Below, in pieces: positions 61,520-64,000 of a stretch of 64,000 bases of DNA (within the stretch, counting starts at the first letter, position 1; each line of letters starts with the position of its first letter). The DNA is taken from the NCBI GenBank assembly GCA_008360975.2, contig CM039184.1, forward strand, positions 32,475,797 through 32,539,796. The letters run 5' to 3'. Under the pieces are notes generated by a model that saw only the letters and a list, made by a program, of their open reading frames with translations, was not told the DNA's origin and ran no database searches. Made by a program: the position numbers and the translations under genes. The DNA is from Lichenostomus cassidix (Eukaryota > Chordata > Aves > Passeriformes > Meliphagidae).

Positions 61520-61965
61520 CATAGGATCACAATTCAATCCTAGGCTTGCAGGTTGGAAGGGACATCACAACCTTTCTAGTCCAACCTGCTGCTCAAAAAG
61601 GGTGAACTACACAGTCAGACAACTTTGCTCAGGGCTGTCTTTACCCATTCAGGTATTGAAAACTTCTAAGGGCAGAGACTGCACTACCTATTCTAGTTTT
61701 CACCATAAGGGAAAATGTTTTCTGTCTATTCCACCAGAGTCTTGCATTTCAGCTTACAATCTTGTCTCACATCCTCCTACCTTGCCCCTCTTTGAAGGGC
61801 CTAGCTCCATCCTGATGACTTCCTTGTGGGTACCAGGCCATTGCTATTTGGTGTTACTCCTCTCCCCAAAGTCATCTCTTCTCCAGGCTGAACAAAGCAG
61901 ATTCCCCCCAACCTCTCTGCGCTCCCCAGGCCTGTGCAGTCACTCTTGGCAAGCTTGAGCTCTCC
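61520..61965 (-). mobile_element. Older CR1 LINE 3' portion, minus orientation
   Basis: Contains 'caggttggaagggacatc', 'ctagtccaacctgctgctc', 'cttctccaggctgaacaaag' and the 'agctctcccgaggc' region, a diverged CR1 read on the minus strand. The octamer tail is degraded, and internal blocks differ from the copies at 35 and 56 kb, suggesting another, older subfamily. The 169-codon plus-strand frame running from 61449 is antisense to it and is not a gene. Confidence 0.85.
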
Positions 61966-62520
61966 CGAGGCTTTATCACTAGTGCCCACACACACACAGA
62001 GGACAGTGAACAGTTTGAGGGCCCCACAGACTTTGCAGTCTCTCTTCAGAGCCCTGGATGTGAGCCCCTGGCCAGAAAATACCTCCTAGGATGACATGGT
62101 CAAGTCTGCAGAGGACCATGCATCCCCTGAAGGTCCAAGCCCCAGCCCCATAATCAGGAGGGAGGGTTCCTTGTGCCTGGCTGCCCAAGCCTGCACCCCA
62201 GACCTGCCTATCCCGCAGCCCTGGACCTTGGCTGTCACCAAGCCCACCCTGCAGCCACCCTGGGGCTGTCAACAAGGGCAGACAAGGAGCAGCCTCTGTT
62301 CCACCAGAAGTCCCAGGCTTCCAGCCTTCCTCCACATGCCCCCCAGTCCCACTGACCCTCCAGCCTTGCCAGTCAGCCCCTCCTCTCCATGAAGATCCCC
62401 ATGTCCTCTGACAGCTGCTCCCTGCCTGGGCAGCTCCATGGGCAGGCTGTCCACCTCACCTCTGCTCCATACAGACAGCAGGAAGTCCACACTGTGCTGT
62501 GTTTGATCCTGGAAGTTTAA
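61966..62520. other. GC-rich, CpG-poor block of unknown origin
   Basis: About 500 bases rich in 'ccc' and 'ctg' words follow directly on the CR1 copy, opening with a (CA)n tract at 61986-61998. CpG dinucleotides are rare, unlike the island at 17.4-18.35 kb. Several frames of 60-118 codons are open on both strands, as expected from composition. It could be the 5' extension of the CR1 copy, another repeat, or old decayed coding or CpG-island sequence. No product is claimed. Confidence 0.4.
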
Positions 62521-64000
62521 AAATCTCTTTTCAATATCTAGAAGGTTGTAAAAACAAATTGATAAATGGTGGTCAGTAAGGAAGACGATTGATCACCCGG
62601 AGGAGCAACAGAAATAAATAAAACACTATGTGTACATGTGAACCATTGAAAACATTGTAAATAACCACTGGGGCTTTTAAGTTATAAATACTCACTGGAA
62701 CTTTACGAGGGTTTTTTGTACATTTTTTCAACCATTACTAGTAAAACTGTGAAACCCATGACAGAGAAAAACACAATTCACAATCAAATGACAAATTATT
62801 CTGAAGAATTAAAAGCTTCAATCAATATGAAAATTAAGTTGCTCTGGTCTTGCAGTACATTTCTTAGCGGTCCTACAGAAGGTCAGTCACTATTGTTATA
62901 GAATTTCCCCAATACATTACATTTTGAAAAACCAGGAAGCAATCTATTCCCTGCAACAAATCACAGTTCTAGTCTGTGGAGAATTTTTTTTCTCACAGCA
63001 CACATGCCACTGATATAGACAAAGGTGAATAAGGTGAATGAGATAGCAATATAATCGAGATTTTACCCAGGTCATGAAAGAATCTGTGTACTCTTTCAAG
63101 TTCAGGCAATATTTTCTAGCCACCAATCCTTCATTGGGAAAGAATAAAGCTGGTAATCTAAAAAAGATCTTAAAAAAAATAAATCTTTCTGTTCCTGATC
63201 ATGTTTTTACTGGGTTTTTTTGTACTTATCTCACACTTCAGTTAATACAAAACTACAAACATTTGTATTCAAGCTTCAAATACCTCTCAGAGGGGTTATT
63301 TCTAGTCTGCATCCATTTATAATTAGACTACCTTGCAATTTAATTAATTGATTAATTTAATTTGGTTATTAAAAGTTTCATAGATTCAGTTTTTAAAGTA
63401 ATATGTTGCTAAAGAGATTTTAGTATGCAGGGATTGTTTTAAACATAACATACCACTTACAGATTTTGTTTTCCTTCCTGCACTTACCTTCTTCTACTCT
63501 TACACTTTCTCTCACCTGAAGAGTTTGAAAAAGGATTTTTACTTTGAGAACATAAAATTAAATACTGGTGCCTATTAAATTGAACATTGAAAATACTACA
63601 GATATCAACAAACTACTTCACTTACCAATGATTTTGTTCAACTGAATAGGGAAAGTTCCATTTTTTTCCTGAGACCAGAATTAAAGTAATGATTCTGAAA
63701 ACCCTACAATGCTCCTTAGAAAACAGCTTAGTGCTCTGGAAGAGCAGAAATATGGTCATGAGGTTAACACTGAGTATTTTAGTCTCCTATAAAATGCTTC
63801 CTTTGTGAATTTTTTAAAATAAGCATTGTACTTCTGATTTCCAAAGGATCAGCAGCTCTGCCTACCTTAGTTGGTAATATAGGCCAGTAGGAGGAGAACA
63901 ATAGAGCTGAGGAGCTGAGTTCTGTGCTCTGCACACCAGAGCTGCTTTATCTTGGACATCATGCAATGAATTGCATGCCCAGCTGTAGCTGGAGTGTTTT
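62521..64000. other. AT-rich non-coding sequence
   Basis: No supported gene or repeat. Open frames stay at or below 82 codons. Confidence 0.4.

Noticed and set aside
61449..61958. 169-codon plus-strand frame
   Set aside because: Almost entirely antisense to a minus-strand CR1 copy.
61979..62392. 118- and 98-codon frames in the GC-rich block
   Set aside because: Open on both strands because of composition; no recognisable domain or start context.
1..64000. CRISPR arrays, operons, tRNA or rRNA genes
   Set aside because: No regularly spaced repeats, no compact gene blocks and no recognisable tRNA or rRNA sequence were seen. The repeats mark a vertebrate (avian) genome.

Overview
The window looks like a gene-poor stretch of a bird genome. 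The base composition is AT-rich. It carries at least nine 3'-end fragments of CR1 LINEs, recognised by ATTCTATG-type terminal octamers and the 'ttggaagggacc' and 'cagcctctctgg' blocks. It also has two fragments of a familiar avian ERV LTR family, with the flank words 'gacccatgagttttc' and 'gagcatgatgtcat'. There are no Alu, B1 or L1 sequences, no operon-like gene packing and no prokaryotic features. I cannot fix the order or species.

Layout. From 1 to 17.4 kb the sequence is AT-rich and holds a short CR1 tail (~1.26 kb), a probable solo LTR (~8.8-9.7 kb), a longer CR1 copy (11.66-12.06 kb) and an inverted pair of CR1 tails (14.5-15.0 kb). From ~17.4 to 18.35 kb lies the one strong gene signal, a CpG island. 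It contains a full TGACGTCA site, Sp1-type GC boxes, G-quadruplex-forming runs, a three-copy 17-bp tandem repeat and a consensus splice donor on the minus strand. I read this as the promoter and first exon of a minus-strand gene whose first intron runs leftward through part or all of 1-17.7 kb. The gene itself cannot be named from what is here. From 18.4 to 64 kb is a gene desert with scattered microsatellites, CR1 copies at 24.6, 34.9-35.4, 49.8, 56.4-56.8 and 61.5-62.0 kb, two opposed LTR fragments at 29.6 and 31.1-31.5 kb, and two GC-rich but CpG-poor blocks at ~57.0-57.3 and 62.0-62.5 kb.

No complete protein-coding gene could be supported. The longest open frames are explained by the stop-poor CpG island or by CR1 sequence. 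A few exon-like open frames outside repeats are worth checking: 19789-20505 (239 codons interrupted by one TAG and containing a duplicated heptad), 26169-26384 (open frame behind a textbook splice acceptor) and 26677-26832. All are offered at low confidence. I found no convincing evidence of a new biological system. The most unusual items are the promoter architecture at 17.6-18.1 kb, the inverted CR1 pair and the single-stop open frame near 20 kb.
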